From assembly GCF_000150955.2 (NCBI RefSeq), contig NC_011669.1:1928993-1992992 (forward strand): DNA of 64,000 nucleotides, written 5' to 3'. How positions within the stretch are numbered: position 1 is the stretch's first letter; the number at the start of each line of letters is the position of its first letter. Shown in pieces: positions 42,568 through 53,020 of the stretch. The translations under genes and the position numbers were made by a program. The stretch is from Phaeodactylum tricornutum CCAP 1055/1 (taxonomy: Eukaryota > Bacillariophyta > Bacillariophyceae > Surirellales > Neidiaceae). The notes beneath the pieces are model-generated. The model searched no databases and was not told the origin of the DNA. It worked only from the letters and a program-made list of their open reading frames with translations.

Positions 42568-44567
42568 ATGAGGCTTCCTGCAACAGCGGCCGCTTTTTTG
42601 GTGGTGGCTTGGTCCAGTCTCCCATCTTCCCTGGCGTTTGCTCCGGCCCTGCCGGATCGCCGTGTTTGGAACGGCCCCCAGGTCTTGCCAATAGCCCCCC
42701 AATCGCCGTTTCGGTCCTCGATCTCTCTATTCATGAGTGATACAGCCGAGCAGATATCGATCGATGATGTTTCGAAGGAGTTGCGCGTCGTACGTCAAGA
42801 ATTTGGAGAAAAAATGGAGCGCGTCACTTCGGTTGCCGACGCGGAAGTCATCCGTCGGGAGTATCTTGGCAAGAAAGGACCCATCAACAAAGCGATGGGA
42901 TATATGAGACTACTACCAAACGAAGACAAGCCCAAGTTGGGTGCGGTTGTCAATGAAATTAAGGAAGCCCTGGAAACAACCATGACGGAACGCATGGATG
43001 CTTTGAAGGTAGCGGAGATCGAAGCGGCGATGGAGTTGGAGCGGATCGATGTCACGCAACCGGGTTTATGGAATTCGCCAGATATCGGGAGACGCCACCC
43101 TCTTAGTATTACAATGGAAAAGGCGGTGGATATTTTCACCAAGTTGGGATACGATACTGTTACCGGCTGTGCGGATTCTCCCGAAATCGAAAACGATTAC
43201 TATTGCTTTGAAGCCCTCAACTGCCCCAAAGATCATCCCGCTCGTGATATGCAGGATACTTTCTATCTAACGGAGGATCTTGAACTCATGCTTCGAACAC
43301 ACACTTCGGCGGTACAGATTCGCCAGTTGGAAAAACGCAAACCTCCGCTCCGTATCGTGGCTCCCGGACGCGTTTATCGAAAAGACGATATTGATGCCAC
43401 CCATTCCCTTATGTTTCACCAAGTGGAGATCTTGGCATTGGAAAAGCGCGGCGAGCTCAATCTCGGACATTTGAAAGGAACGGTGGAGCATTTCCTTCAA
43501 AATATGTTCGGACCCAATATTAAAGTCCGTTTCCGTGGTAGTTACTTTCCGTTTACGGAGCCCAGTATGGAAGTCGACGTCTTTTTTCGTGGCAAATGGT
43601 TGGAAGTGTTAGGATGTGGTATGGTGGATCCAAACGTCTTGGAAATGGCCGGAATCGACCCGAACGAATACTCGGGATTCGCCGCCGGCTTTGGAGTGGA
43701 GCGCTTCGCGATGGTAATTCACGGCATTACCGATCTGCGCGAGTTTTACAAGAATGACAAACGGTTCTTACAACAGTTTCCGCACTTTGTGGACGATGGT
43801 ACGTTTGTTTGCCTTCTAAGCGGTACACTCCTTCTTTTGTATATTTCATGATCGCTGACTGTTCTATTGATTTTTTGATACAAGGGGTCGAGTCGTTTTT
43901 GAAGGGAGGAGAACGAGCCTCGCCCAAACCGGACATTCGCGGTGAAGAGCCACCAGACCCTCCAGTGGATAGTCTGGAGGAACTGGAAGAGCGACTGAAA
44001 CTCAATAGTAACGCTAATAAGAAGGAACCGGTAACAACAGAGCAAACGAAAAAAGCCACCACTCCGTCGGCCGAAATTGATGTTTCCAAACTCGATATTC
44101 GGGTTGGGGTGATCCAAAAGGCGTGGGTTCATCCCGAAGCGGATAAGCTTTTCTGTGAGGAAATTGATATTGGTGAGGACGAGCCTCGGCAAATTGCATC
44201 CGGACTCCGAGCTCACTACAACTTAGAAGATTTGGAAGGACAGCGCGTTCTCGTCCTGAGTAATCTCAAATCACGCAAGCTAGTAAATTTTCCGTCTCAC
44301 GGCATGGTCATGTGTGCCTCAAACGATGAAGGAAAGGTCATGTTTGTCGAACCGCCTGCGGACGCCAAGATCGGAGAACGGATTGTGGTCGACGGATTCG
44401 ACGGAGAACCAGCCACAGAAAATCAAGTAATCAAGAGAAAGATGCTCGACGCTATTTTCCCGGATCTCAAAACCAACGCTGCGGGAATCGCTTGCTACAA
44501 AGGCGTTCCTTTGTCAACGAGCGCGGGTCCCGTACTTCCGAGTTTGGCGAATGCCGACGTTGCCTAA
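42568..44567 (+). CDS. Plastid phenylalanyl-tRNA synthetase alpha (PheS-type) fused to a tRNA-binding OB domain
   Basis: Exons 42568..43798 and 43885..44567, intron 43799..43884 (phase 1), 637 aa. A signal peptide with junction SLAFAPAL (close to the ideal ASAFAP) targets the plastid. Residues about 60-150 are the bacterial PheS N-terminal helical arm (EVIRREYLGKKGPINKAMGY). The class II core follows: DYYCFEALNCPKDHPARDMQ, DTFYLTEDLELMLRTHTSAV, motif 2 PGRVYRKDDIDATHS, motif 3 GFAAGFGVERFAMV. An acidic linker (about 412-475) leads to a TRBP111/EMAP-II-type OB fold at about 478-637 (KLDIRVGVIQKAWVHPEADK, VLVLSNLKSRKLVNFPSHGM). It charges tRNA-Phe. The fusion is odd, because bacterial enzymes carry an OB module on PheT. 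No PheT is present in the window. Confidence 0.93.
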
Positions 44568-44696
44568 AATCCAATATTTCTGCTTACACCTGGTCTTCGA
44601 GTAGTTCCAGTGAGCATGGAAACTAGGTTTGCCTTTGTTTGTAGGATGCCAAGTATTGTTTGGTGGGTTGTAATGCATATCACCAAAGACGCGAAA

Positions 44697-45143
44697 TTAG
44701 ATAAAGACAACGGGGTCGTCTTTGTCTAGAGGTCCTTCGCTTTCCAGCTTGGAACTTAGAGAGGCATTTTCTTGTTCGTCGTGTTGGACAATGTTCTTTT
44801 TAGTCGGTGTGGGTCTTTTCGCGATCTCAGACCGTCGTTCTTGTGCTTCGGTTTCCCATAGCATCGCTAGTCCAGTAAGTGTAGGAGCGACTATAATATT
44901 TTGCTTCATTTTGGAAGTGAACGATCCCACTTGTTCGTCTAGTTTCTCCAGCAGTCCAGCAATTTCTCGATAGTCGCTGGACAGCTCGTTCGATTGGAGA
45001 TTTTCAGCCGGTGTTTGCCTGTGATTGGGACCCTCCGAAGTCTCGGGCTCTTTGGATAAATGCTCTACTGATTTTGGAGCATCATGATCCACCGCCGTCT
45101 CTTCAGTATTTGCCTTTTGCATTGTGTCTGAAATGTTCGACAT
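44697..45143 (-). CDS. Small acidic coiled-coil protein, unknown
   Basis: 148 aa, single exon, ATG start. Glu/Ser/Asn-rich with one amphipathic helix in the middle (YREIAGLLEKLDEQVGSFTS, KMKQNIIVAPTLTGLAMLWE). The rest is probably disordered; the C-terminus is DKDDPVVFI. No signal peptide and no family recognised. It is kept because the ATG and length are reasonable and its stop lies about 130 nt from the PheS stop, a typical convergent spacing here. Confidence 0.45.
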   Translation of the reverse strand: MSNISDTMQKANTEETAVDHDAPKSVEHLSKEPETSEGPNHRQTPAENLQSNELSSDYREIAGLLEKLDEQVGSFTSKMKQNIIVAPTLTGLAMLWETEAQERRSEIAKRPTPTKKNIVQHDEQENASLSSKLESEGPLDKDDPVVFI

Positions 45144-45646
45144 CCAAAATACTGATCACTACATTCCGTCTTCCAAAGGGATTGGTAGAGCTTCGTTATG
45201 GGATTTCTACCGAGTTTGTTTGGTCCAACGAGCCTAATGGAAATGTATTTTGCCATTTTCTTCGGATTTGTCGCTCTCGATTTTTTCGTCCGAATGTACA
45301 TATATACCTAACAGTAAAAGCGGTCGGTCCGTGCCTTTGTTCACGTCATTTCGTTGCGCTAGCGAGTCACGATGAATGGTGAACTATTCGCCCTCTTTGA
45401 TTGGCTGTGTTAGTCCCTTTCTTCCGGGATCTGAAATCGGACCTTCGGCTGGAACAAAATCCTTTTGTTGTCCATCGCGTGAACATTCTCTGTCAACTCG
45501 TGTTCGCTGCCATCCTACAGAAGCGCGTGTTGCTTGCCAATGTAATGGCAAGGTTTCGGACACAGAAGCGAGATTTTCGTCAGATGGGCGCGCGGGGTGA
45601 GAATGGCGAGTACTCAGTACGCGGAAGGTATTCACAGTCAGGGCCG
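45144..45646. promoter_or_regulatory. Divergent promoter, with TCACAGTCA next to the proteasome-like start
   Basis: About 500 nt. Exact TCACAGTCA at 45632..45640, only 6 nt before the chosen ATG, so it probably lies in the 5' UTR. In-frame upstream ATGs (45545, 45584) would place it inside the coding region instead. Confidence 0.45.
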
Positions 45647-46564
45647 ATGGGTTTTTCGCTGGGCCTTACGATTATCCTTGCCTGGATAGCACTGGGTTGG
45701 CCTTCGGTTGCAGCCAAGTCTGCTTCCAACATCTCTCCGATACGAAACTTTGAGCCTTCCTTGGCAGCATCATCAGCTCAAGGAACCACAATCTCTGTTT
45801 CGTATCCACGTGATGGTTCCAGACAACAAACAGGCATAGTGGTTGTCTTCCGGTCTCCGTACAAAGGGGGATCCGTGCGCAAAAAATCCGCGAAAACCGA
45901 TTGGACGTTGATCGACGGCATTCGAGTACGACCGACATCATCGGATACGGCAACCAATTCCGAGTCTTCCCATCGATGGACTCTCCTGTCCGACGCTCTC
46001 TGTTGCATGACGGGCCTCGCTTCGGACGTGGATTATCTGTCCCGCTGCATCCAAAAACAGGTCGACACGCATCGGGTTGTCTACGAAGGAACACGAGTAT
46101 TTTCGGCTCTACAATTGGTACGTGCACTGTGTGAGTTGTTACAGGAGGCCACGAAAGGGAGCAGCGGCGGCCGTCCCTACGGTGTACAAGCCTTGATTGT
46201 GGGTACGTCTCCAACGCGTGACGCGCTGCAAATGTATACGGTGGATCCGAGTGGAGGCTTTCGGCACTGGGGAACCGGAACCGCCATTGGTCGCGGTGCG
46301 GCGTTGGTTCGTAAGCACGTGTACCGACAAAACATCACAAATCAAACTCCTCCGACCTGTGCGAAAGAAGCTTTGGAAGTCGCCCTCCGAGCTTCGTTTT
46401 CCGCGAACAAGGAGCTTTTCGATGCCAACGCCGATGACCCGTACCAAGCATTGTTGGTCTGGACTGACGAGCAGGGTCGATTTCGTGTGGGATCGATTGA
46501 CGAAAGCGTAATTGACGAATTTCGTGAACGTATTTCGATAGACAACTCGGGATCGAGTGCATAA
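45647..46564 (+). CDS. Proteasome alpha-subunit-like protein with N-terminal signal peptide
   Basis: 305 aa from the ATG at 45647. This start was chosen because it opens directly on a signal peptide (MGFSLGLTIILAWIALGWPS, cleavage near VAAKS); in-frame ATGs at 45545 and 45584 exist. The body follows 20S alpha subunits: LLSDALCCMTGLASDVDYLS, QVDTHRVVYEGTRVFSALQL, GRPYGVQALIVGTSPTRDAL, then MYTVDPSGGFRHWGTGTAIG and RGAALVRKHVYRQN. The signature N-terminal helix of true alpha subunits (YDRxxxxFSPxGxLxQVEYA) is missing; the mature part starts AQGTTISVSYPRDGS. It is therefore a diverged alpha-type Ntn-fold protein predicted to enter the ER or the periplastid space. Fold call strong, location inferred. 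Confidence 0.75.
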   Translation: MGFSLGLTIILAWIALGWPSVAAKSASNISPIRNFEPSLAASSAQGTTISVSYPRDGSRQQTGIVVVFRSPYKGGSVRKKSAKTDWTLIDGIRVRPTSSDTATNSESSHRWTLLSDALCCMTGLASDVDYLSRCIQKQVDTHRVVYEGTRVFSALQLVRALCELLQEATKGSSGGRPYGVQALIVGTSPTRDALQMYTVDPSGGFRHWGTGTAIGRGAALVRKHVYRQNITNQTPPTCAKEALEVALRASFSANKELFDANADDPYQALLVWTDEQGRFRVGSIDESVIDEFRERISIDNSGSSA

Positions 46565-46723
46565 AAACGGAACCCGGTCGCGGAGACTGTTTCCTTAGTG
46601 TCGAAGCTACTTGGGGACTACAGGTTCCGAAACGCTAGCCGTTATGGCTGGTGTAGACCCCCGTCGCAATCCTTATTTTATGTGTAGAGAGCAGTGTTTA
46701 AATACATCGACAACCAATTTTCG

Positions 46724-48604
46724 TTACACCGCCATTTCCATTTTGATAGTTTTGTGCGGTTGGTACCCAACGACGGTAAAGTCTGCAAAGACGAAATCGT
46801 CAATGTTTTGCTTATCCGGGTTGATTTGTAGTTTGGGAAAGGCCCGGGGGGTGCGCTCCAACTGTGTTTGCAACGCATCCACGTGATTGAGGTAAACGTG
46901 CGCGTCGCCAATGGTGTGAACGAAATCGCCAGGCTTGCGTCCCGTCACATGGGCTATCATGTGCGTGAGTAAAGCGTACGACGCAATGTTGAACGGCACC
47001 CCGAGACCCATGTCGGCACTGCGTTGGTACATTTGACAGGACAACTCGTTCTTTTCGGTATCGACCTGTACAACGACGCCGAAATAGAGAAAATACGTGT
47101 GTCAGACCCACGGAGACGCATCACACCAACGACACACTCGCCGTACGTACGTAAAATTGACAAAACATGTGGCAGGGCGGGAGCGCCATGAGTTCGAGAT
47201 CAGCAGGATTCCAGGCCGACAAGATAATACGTCGGTCTTCGGGATTGTTCTTGATCTTGTCGATGCATTCGGCCAACTGATCCACGCCCTTTCCGGTATA
47301 ATCGTCGTGCATGGTCCCGTAGGTGGCACCGAAATGGCGCCACTGGAAGCCGTAGACGGGTCCCAAATCGCCCACTTCTCGATGCCCCAATCCCCGACTG
47401 TCGAGAAAGTCACGTGAACCGTTCCCGTCCCAAATGCGAATATCTTTGGCGGCCAAATCGTTGGCGTTGGTATTGCCCTGGGGTGTCAGAAATGGGAAAG
47501 TGAGTTTTACGTATAGGCAACCACCGAGACACCTATCGCCACGGCCCAGGGTGTGATCCTTGTTTACGTACCGCAACGAACCAGAGGAGTTCTTCAGCGA
47601 CGCCTCTCCAGAAGACACGTTTGGTAGTGAGGAGGGGGAGAGTCCCGTCCCGTAGGGAAAAGCGCATTTGTGTCCCGAACTGACTAAGGGTGCCGGTGCC
47701 GGTGCGATCTCCACGACGCACGCCGTGATCCAAAATGTGTCGACAGAGATCAAGATACTGTCGTTCTTCCGCATTACCGTCGGTGGGTGGCTGTACGGTT
47801 ACGGAAGCAACCTTGCGGGTGTATTCGAGAAAGCGGTAGGTGATCCCCGAAGGCCCGTCCGTGTGCCACGCTCCGGTCTCGGGAGCGTTACCGTTTTCCT
47901 TGTTGGTCGCGGTGGTAGAAGTCTGCCAGGGTTGCGCTTGCCATTCCGCGTCGGGCAATGGAGGGAAAAAGGCGTCAAATTTGGAGTCGGCGGGCAGGTT
48001 GGCGACTTCAGTGTAAACGACGCGATTGACGAATTTCTCTCGCAAAGCCTGCTCGTAGACTTGTCCGCCACCGATGACGAACACGTGTCCGACGGCTCGT
48101 GTGGGTTGCGCGAGCAGTGCGGCAGCATCGGCGAGCGACGTGGCTGTGAGGACACCGTCGGGCCACAGGGTACGTTCGGGGTGACGCGTCAACACGACGT
48201 TGATGCGTCCCGGCAGCGGGCGGAAACGGTCCGGAATGCTGTCCCACGTTTTGCGACCCATAATGACGGCGTTGGTGCCTCCCGTTTCCGGAGGTTGCGT
48301 CGTGACGGCCTGGAAGTGACGGAGGTCTCCCGGTAATCGCCAAGGCTGTCGAAAGGAAAAGTGAGTGAGTGAGTGATTGACTGTGATTGCAAAAAAGGAA
48401 GCCGCCCGCACACACGAGGAGACCAATGGCGTTTACGCTTCCCAAGGCCCAGTCGTTGTCTCCCTGTGGAGCCCGCAGTCGAGTCCACCGTAGCGCCTTA
48501 CGTAGCGTCCGTATGCAAATACAAATACGTACCAGGGAACCTTGATAGCCAATGCCTCGATGTGAGGCTGCCGCCGCCACGACGGCAGCCATTTCCTGGA
48601 CCAT
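46724..48604 (-). CDS. DHFR-TS: Bifunctional dihydrofolate reductase-thymidylate synthase
   Basis: Exons 48604..48533, 48345..47572, 47477..47151 and 47065..46724; introns of 187, 94 and 85 nt, all phase 0; 504 aa. DHFR part (about 1-210): [14 protein letters not shown] joined to [48 protein letters not shown] part (about 225-504): [34 protein letters not shown], the catalytic Cys in [34 protein letters not shown], and [16 protein letters not shown] methylates dUMP and oxidises methylene-THF to DHF; DHFR reduces it back. The fusion is typical of plants and most protists. Intron 1 contains TGACTGTGA (48378..48386). Confidence 0.97.
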
Positions 48605-49515
48605 TCGGCGGATCTGTATTTTGGAAATAAAGAACGGCACCGGAGTCCCGAACGGACTTGGACGATTGCAAACACACAAGTGTTTGTGTGTTTATATATG
48701 TATACTGTGTATCCCTAGAGACCGTCGACAACAGAGATATGCTGGTGGTGGTTGTTACAATCGAGCAAAGTGTACCAGAAAGGGAAACGCCAAGGTTGCC
48801 AACACCAGAACACAAACGCAACTCTCGGAAGTGACCAAGGACACGCACAATCAATACTAATAGTAATGGGGAGTAGCATTTTTGTCACCACACCACAACA
48901 AACCCTAGCGACGTCATTGCCGTGCACGCCAACCTCACAGACACACGACGCGGGCGCGCCCTCCTACCATGCCCGCCTCCTTTGGTATGTTTCTCACGAA
49001 AACCCGGAAATCCATTCCGATCGGTACCCAACAAAAACTGGCTCACAGTCAGAGTTCACAATAGGAATGTGTGCGCTTTAACCCTACCCTATTTTCTGGG
49101 TGTGACGTGTTCGCGTGTAAGGGGGTCCGAATCCAATCCCCCCTCACTCAGTCTCACAGTCAGGCTCTCGACGAATTCGACCCGACCAGACCACCGAACT
49201 CACAATGGCGTTTGGACTGTGAATACGGAGGCCGTCGTTCTGTCTCGGGTGTACCATAACTACACGTTTCGCTGCCTTTCCTGATCGTCGTTCATTAACG
49301 AGTGGGTTTTACTGCAAGACCGGACCATAGATTGATATCCAGGCACCGAACACGCAGCTTCGTACGAAAGTGGACAACTTGGACGGATCCTTCTGCGGTG
49401 CTCGCTCCGACAAACACAAACACACGTACACGTACACACATAGATACACACACAACTATATACAAGTGAATCGCCAATCGCTTGATTTTACCAGCGTAGT
49501 CCTAAGCTTGCGGGC
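48605..49515. promoter_or_regulatory. Divergent promoter, DHFR-TS / FAD oxidoreductase, two TCACAGTCA copies
   Basis: About 910 nt, no gene. Exact TCACAGTCA at 49043..49051 and 49154..49162 and a partial GACTGTGA at 49214. A TATA-like run (tttatatatgtata) lies near 48689, and a CA-rich stretch (about 49414-49460) sits before the oxidoreductase ATG. Confidence 0.55.
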
Positions 49516-51276
49516 ATGACGTTCCCAGCGGAAGCACCGTTCTGGATCCGGGCAGTCCTCGCTTGGACGGTACTCGGTTGTGTGCTCCGCGTGCCTGTAA
49601 GTCACGCATTTGTACTCCAACCACGATCCTTCAACGGTTCCCCCGCTCCCATACTCGGTTCCTTGCTTCCGGGAGCACCCCAAGCGCGTGCCACCACCGA
49701 ACAATCTCTCTTTCGACGTCTCCGGCGCCGGCGTCCCGCACCACCAACCGCTTCCGACTCCTCCGACGAACCCCAATCCGCCATTCCTCCGCGTACTCCC
49801 GCCACCATGCCCGCCACACCCATTGTCAACAAAATGGAAAGCTTTCCCAAGGAAGTTACCCGACTCCAGGACAAACCCAGTGGACCACCCACGGAATCCG
49901 CCGCCGTTTGTGTCATTGGCGGTGGCGTCAGTGGATTGACCGCGGCGCTCACTGCCGCTCGCGCCGCGGACAACAGCCAGTCCGTGGTGCTCCTCGAAGC
50001 CAGCGAGACCCTGGGCGGGCGCGTCCAGTCGGATGTCACCGAAGATGGTTTCGTACTCGATCGCGGATTCGCCGTATTTATTGAGGAATACCCCGCCGCC
50101 AAGCGCTTGTTGGATTACGACGCCCTCCAGTTGGGCAAGTTCCTTCCCGGAGCGCTCGTCAAAATTCGAACCCGCACCCGGCTCGCCAAAGTAGCCGATC
50201 CCCTCCGACAACCGGAAGATCTGTTGGCCGCCATTGCCGCACCCGTTGGATCCATTCTGGACAAAATTGCCCTCCTGCCGCTAATCTTTACGGCCCGATG
50301 GAAAAGTGTCGATGCACTCTTTGAAGAACGAGAGACGGATACCTTATACGCCCTACAGTACCGCTGGGGGCTCGGCGCCGGTATTATTGAGCGATTTTTC
50401 CGACCGTTTCTGGAAGGCATTTACCTCGCTCCACTCGATCAGCAATCGTCTCGCATGTTCATGTTCGTCTTCAAAATGTTCTCCGAAGGCGCCGCGACCC
50501 TACCCAAGGGTGGCATGGGTGCGGTGGCTCACCAGCTCGTGGACCAGGCCCAAGCCGCCGGGGCCGACGTTCGCGTCAACGTTCCCGTCACACGAATTTA
50601 TCAAAACGATAAGGGTTTCCTGGTGGAATCTCTCGACGGCAAAACCCGCATCCAATCCCAATCCGTGGTTGTGGCCACGGACGGCACGGTAGCCCAACGG
50701 ATAGTCTCCCAAATCAATGGCTTTGAATCGCTAGATTCTCTCCCGGAACAGCCCCAACGCCAGGTCGGTTGCCTTTACTACGGATTCACCGGTCCCGCTC
50801 CGGTGGAAGACCCAATTCTCATTCTGTACGGAGGGGACGACCGGGGCTCCATTGAGGCGCCCATCAACAATATTTGCTTCCCCTCCGTTGTCACCGACGG
50901 CTACGCCCCAAACGGGTCAAACTTATGCAGTGTTACCATCCTTGCCGACGCCATGGCATACTACCACGAAAAAGAAGACGAACTTGATGCCGTCGTCCGC
51001 TCCCAGCTCGCCAAATTTTTTCCCGAACAAAAAGAAAACATTCTGGCTCGATGGGATCTCAAGGGCATTTACGATATCGAAAATGCCCAGCCGGCACAGC
51101 TCGGTGGGCCCATGCCGGCCAATGTTAACGGAGGACGGGATCTTTCCACCTATCGTGGTAAGGATCTTCCCCGTGGACTTTTAGTTTGCGGGGATCACAT
51201 GGCCACGGCTACGCTCAACGGGGCTCTCGAAAGCGGAGAAAGTGCCGGTATAGCCGCGGTCAAGTCAATTGCGTAG
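49516..51276 (+). CDS. Plastid FAD-dependent oxidoreductase, amine-oxidase/phytoene-desaturase superfamily
   Basis: 586 aa, single exon. Presequence: signal peptide (AVLAWTVLGCVLRVPVSHAF) with Phe junction, then a Pro/Arg-rich transit region to about residue 125. The dinucleotide-binding fold is textbook: AVCVIGGGVSGLTAALTAAR, then VVLLEASETLGGRVQSD. Further blocks are DRGFAVFIEEYPAAKRLL, IIERFFRPFLEGIYLAPLDQ and the C-terminal FAD motif GLLVCGDHMATATLNGALES followed by GESAGIAA. This matches the superfamily of carotenoid desaturases, protoporphyrinogen oxidase and amine oxidases. The specific substrate cannot be named. GC-rich third positions mark this gene as strongly codon-biased compared with its neighbours. 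Confidence 0.85.
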   Translation: MTFPAEAPFWIRAVLAWTVLGCVLRVPVSHAFVLQPRSFNGSPAPILGSLLPGAPQARATTEQSLFRRLRRRRPAPPTASDSSDEPQSAIPPRTPATMPATPIVNKMESFPKEVTRLQDKPSGPPTESAAVCVIGGGVSGLTAALTAARAADNSQSVVLLEASETLGGRVQSDVTEDGFVLDRGFAVFIEEYPAAKRLLDYDALQLGKFLPGALVKIRTRTRLAKVADPLRQPEDLLAAIAAPVGSILDKIALLPLIFTARWKSVDALFEERETDTLYALQYRWGLGAGIIERFFRPFLEGIYLAPLDQQSSRMFMFVFKMFSEGAATLPKGGMGAVAHQLVDQAQAAGADVRVNVPVTRIYQNDKGFLVESLDGKTRIQSQSVVVATDGTVAQRIVSQINGFESLDSLPEQPQRQVGCLYYGFTGPAPVEDPILILYGGDDRGSIEAPINNICFPSVVTDGYAPNGSNLCSVTILADAMAYYHEKEDELDAVVRSQLAKFFPEQKENILARWDLKGIYDIENAQPAQLGGPMPANVNGGRDLSTYRGKDLPRGLLVCGDHMATATLNGALESGESAGIAAVKSIA

Positions 51277-51579
51277 AAACACTATTCCTCCCTGCAACCT
51301 CCCCATCGGCGCTCTGTCGCCGTCGTTTTCATGTTCAGTGGTCACTCGACTTGCCTACAATTACACGCGCACGCGTACACACACAGACACACGCCATTTA
51401 CCACAAACAGCGGTCTAAAACGAGTAGTAACTTCGTATGTTTTCGTTTCGCTTTAGCCGATTCTTATTCGTAATGATTGATACAATTTTCCAACGGGGAC
51501 TTTCGTTACCGCCCAATCGTGATTCGACCGAATACTCACTGACAATCAGGGTCCACAACGCACTGTACCCGGTACGATC
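51277..51579. other. Convergent intergenic, CA-rich
   Basis: About 300 nt between two stop codons, with a CA-rich microsatellite-like stretch near 51364-51392. No gene. Confidence 0.4.
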
Positions 51580-53020
51580 TCATGAATCCAACAACCCGTG
51601 CTGTTGGAGTATATCCTTGACGGGGACAAAGTTGGGTGCGTCCACGTCCGTCACGAGATTAACCAAATCTCTCCAGAAACCTTTCAAGTGGTTGGCAAAG
51701 TCTTCCGTGATGGTGTTTTCCCGCGGCGCCGCCGGATTGGCGTTGACTTCGAGTAAGTATAGTCGGTTATCTTCCGTCACCATCAAATCCAACCCGGCCA
51801 TGGCGAACTTGCGAATCGGCGTGGGGCCGTCGTTGTCGAGTTGGGTGCAACGCACGCGGCCTCCAAAGTCCGGCAGTAAGTGCTTGCCAAAGGTCTCGGC
51901 CACGAAGGCTTCTGTCGCAGACTTGAGGTTCCGTGACATGAGTTCCTCGACTTGATCGATCAGGACACGTTGGGTAGTGGTGGAAAGAGCGCCGTTGGTA
52001 ATGTAAGCTTTGCGGTCACGCTCGGTACCGCCGTCGGGTGGAACGGGGACGCCAGCCACCCGGACTTCGTGTCGATTGTATACAAAGACGTCGACCAAAT
52101 CCGGATGGTCTAGGTTTTCCACGGCCACGACGTAGGTTCGAATGTGAAATTTACGGCCGTCAAAAATAAGTAGGGAAGGAACCACTTCCGCCTGCAGCAC
52201 TACAAAATCGAAAAACACGACGAAAACGGTTAGCCACCAGAAAGAGAGGGAGAAAAGGTCCCCATATCCAGAACCGTCAAGCTGTAGTGTGACGAGGCAG
52301 TAGACACAGAACGAGCGCCCAAACGAACGTACCCCAACTCGGGATGCGACCCTTGGCCTCGATGAGATTGTCCAAAAAGGCCGGTTCGGCTTCGGCTCGT
52401 TGTCGATGTTCCTCAATGACGACATGGATTTCTTCCGCGTTCTTGACAAAGAAGATACCTTGACCTTGGCTTCCCATGGGTTCCTTGAGGACGGCAACCA
52501 CATTGGCATCCTTATTGGATTCCACAGCGGGCAACTGCTTCCCCACAACGTTCAGGCATTCTTCGTGCGTCACGTCCCAATTAATCAAGACCGACGGTGG
52601 CGACAATTTCAAGTGATCGCATCCCCACCGCTGCATCGTCCGAACGAGTTCATCCTTATCTTCCAGTCCGTCAAAGGCCGCCGACGTGCCGTGCACGGCG
52701 TAGACAATATCGGTGCCGTGTACAATTTCGAGCTTGAGCGTGGCGGGATGGAGGCCTCGTTCACGTCGGCTGGTCCGGCGTCGACGAGCCGACGCCGGCG
52801 TCGCGTTGGCGGGCACTGCCGCCGCCGCCAGGAGGGAGGACGGCAAGGCCGACGGCATATCCATCGATTCCATTGCAGCGTGTGCCATGTTATTCATGAC
52901 CCATTCCCACGGGTGCCGGACTACGTAACAGATCCTCTGGTCGGGACTCTGTGTCCACACGGGAACGTTCGATGCCGGCGGGGGAGGAGGAGGAGGAGGA
53001 ACTACACGTGAAAAGACCAT
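51580..53020 (-). CDS. ATP-grasp protein of the tubulin-tyrosine-ligase-like type
   Basis: Exons 53020..52333 and 52199..51580, intron 52200..52332 (133 nt, phase 1), 435 aa. The splice joins IEAKGRIPSW to VLQAEVVPSLLIFDGRKFHI, giving the W-V-x-Q..GRKFxxRxYV pattern of TTL enzymes. The ATP loop is VAVLKEPMGSQGQGIFFVKN and the metal/ATP segment is GLDLMVTEDNRLYLLEVNAN. The N-terminus has a run of eight prolines (from a GGA-repeat tract at 52981-53000) and an Ala/Arg-rich linker. TTL-like enzymes ligate amino acids to tubulin or other proteins. The architecture is clear, but the chain lacks a recognisable tubulin-binding region, so the substrate is open. Confidence 0.75.

Noticed and set aside
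47668-48336. 222-residue plus-strand frame opposite DHFR-TS
   Set aside because: Shadow of the GC-rich DHFR coding strand; no independent signal.
48361-48376. (GTGA)n run as a regulatory repeat
   Set aside because: Only about four units inside DHFR-TS intron 1; simple sequence near the acceptor is common.
49456-50211. 251-residue Gly-rich minus-strand frame
   Set aside because: Antisense shadow of the codon-biased FAD oxidoreductase gene.
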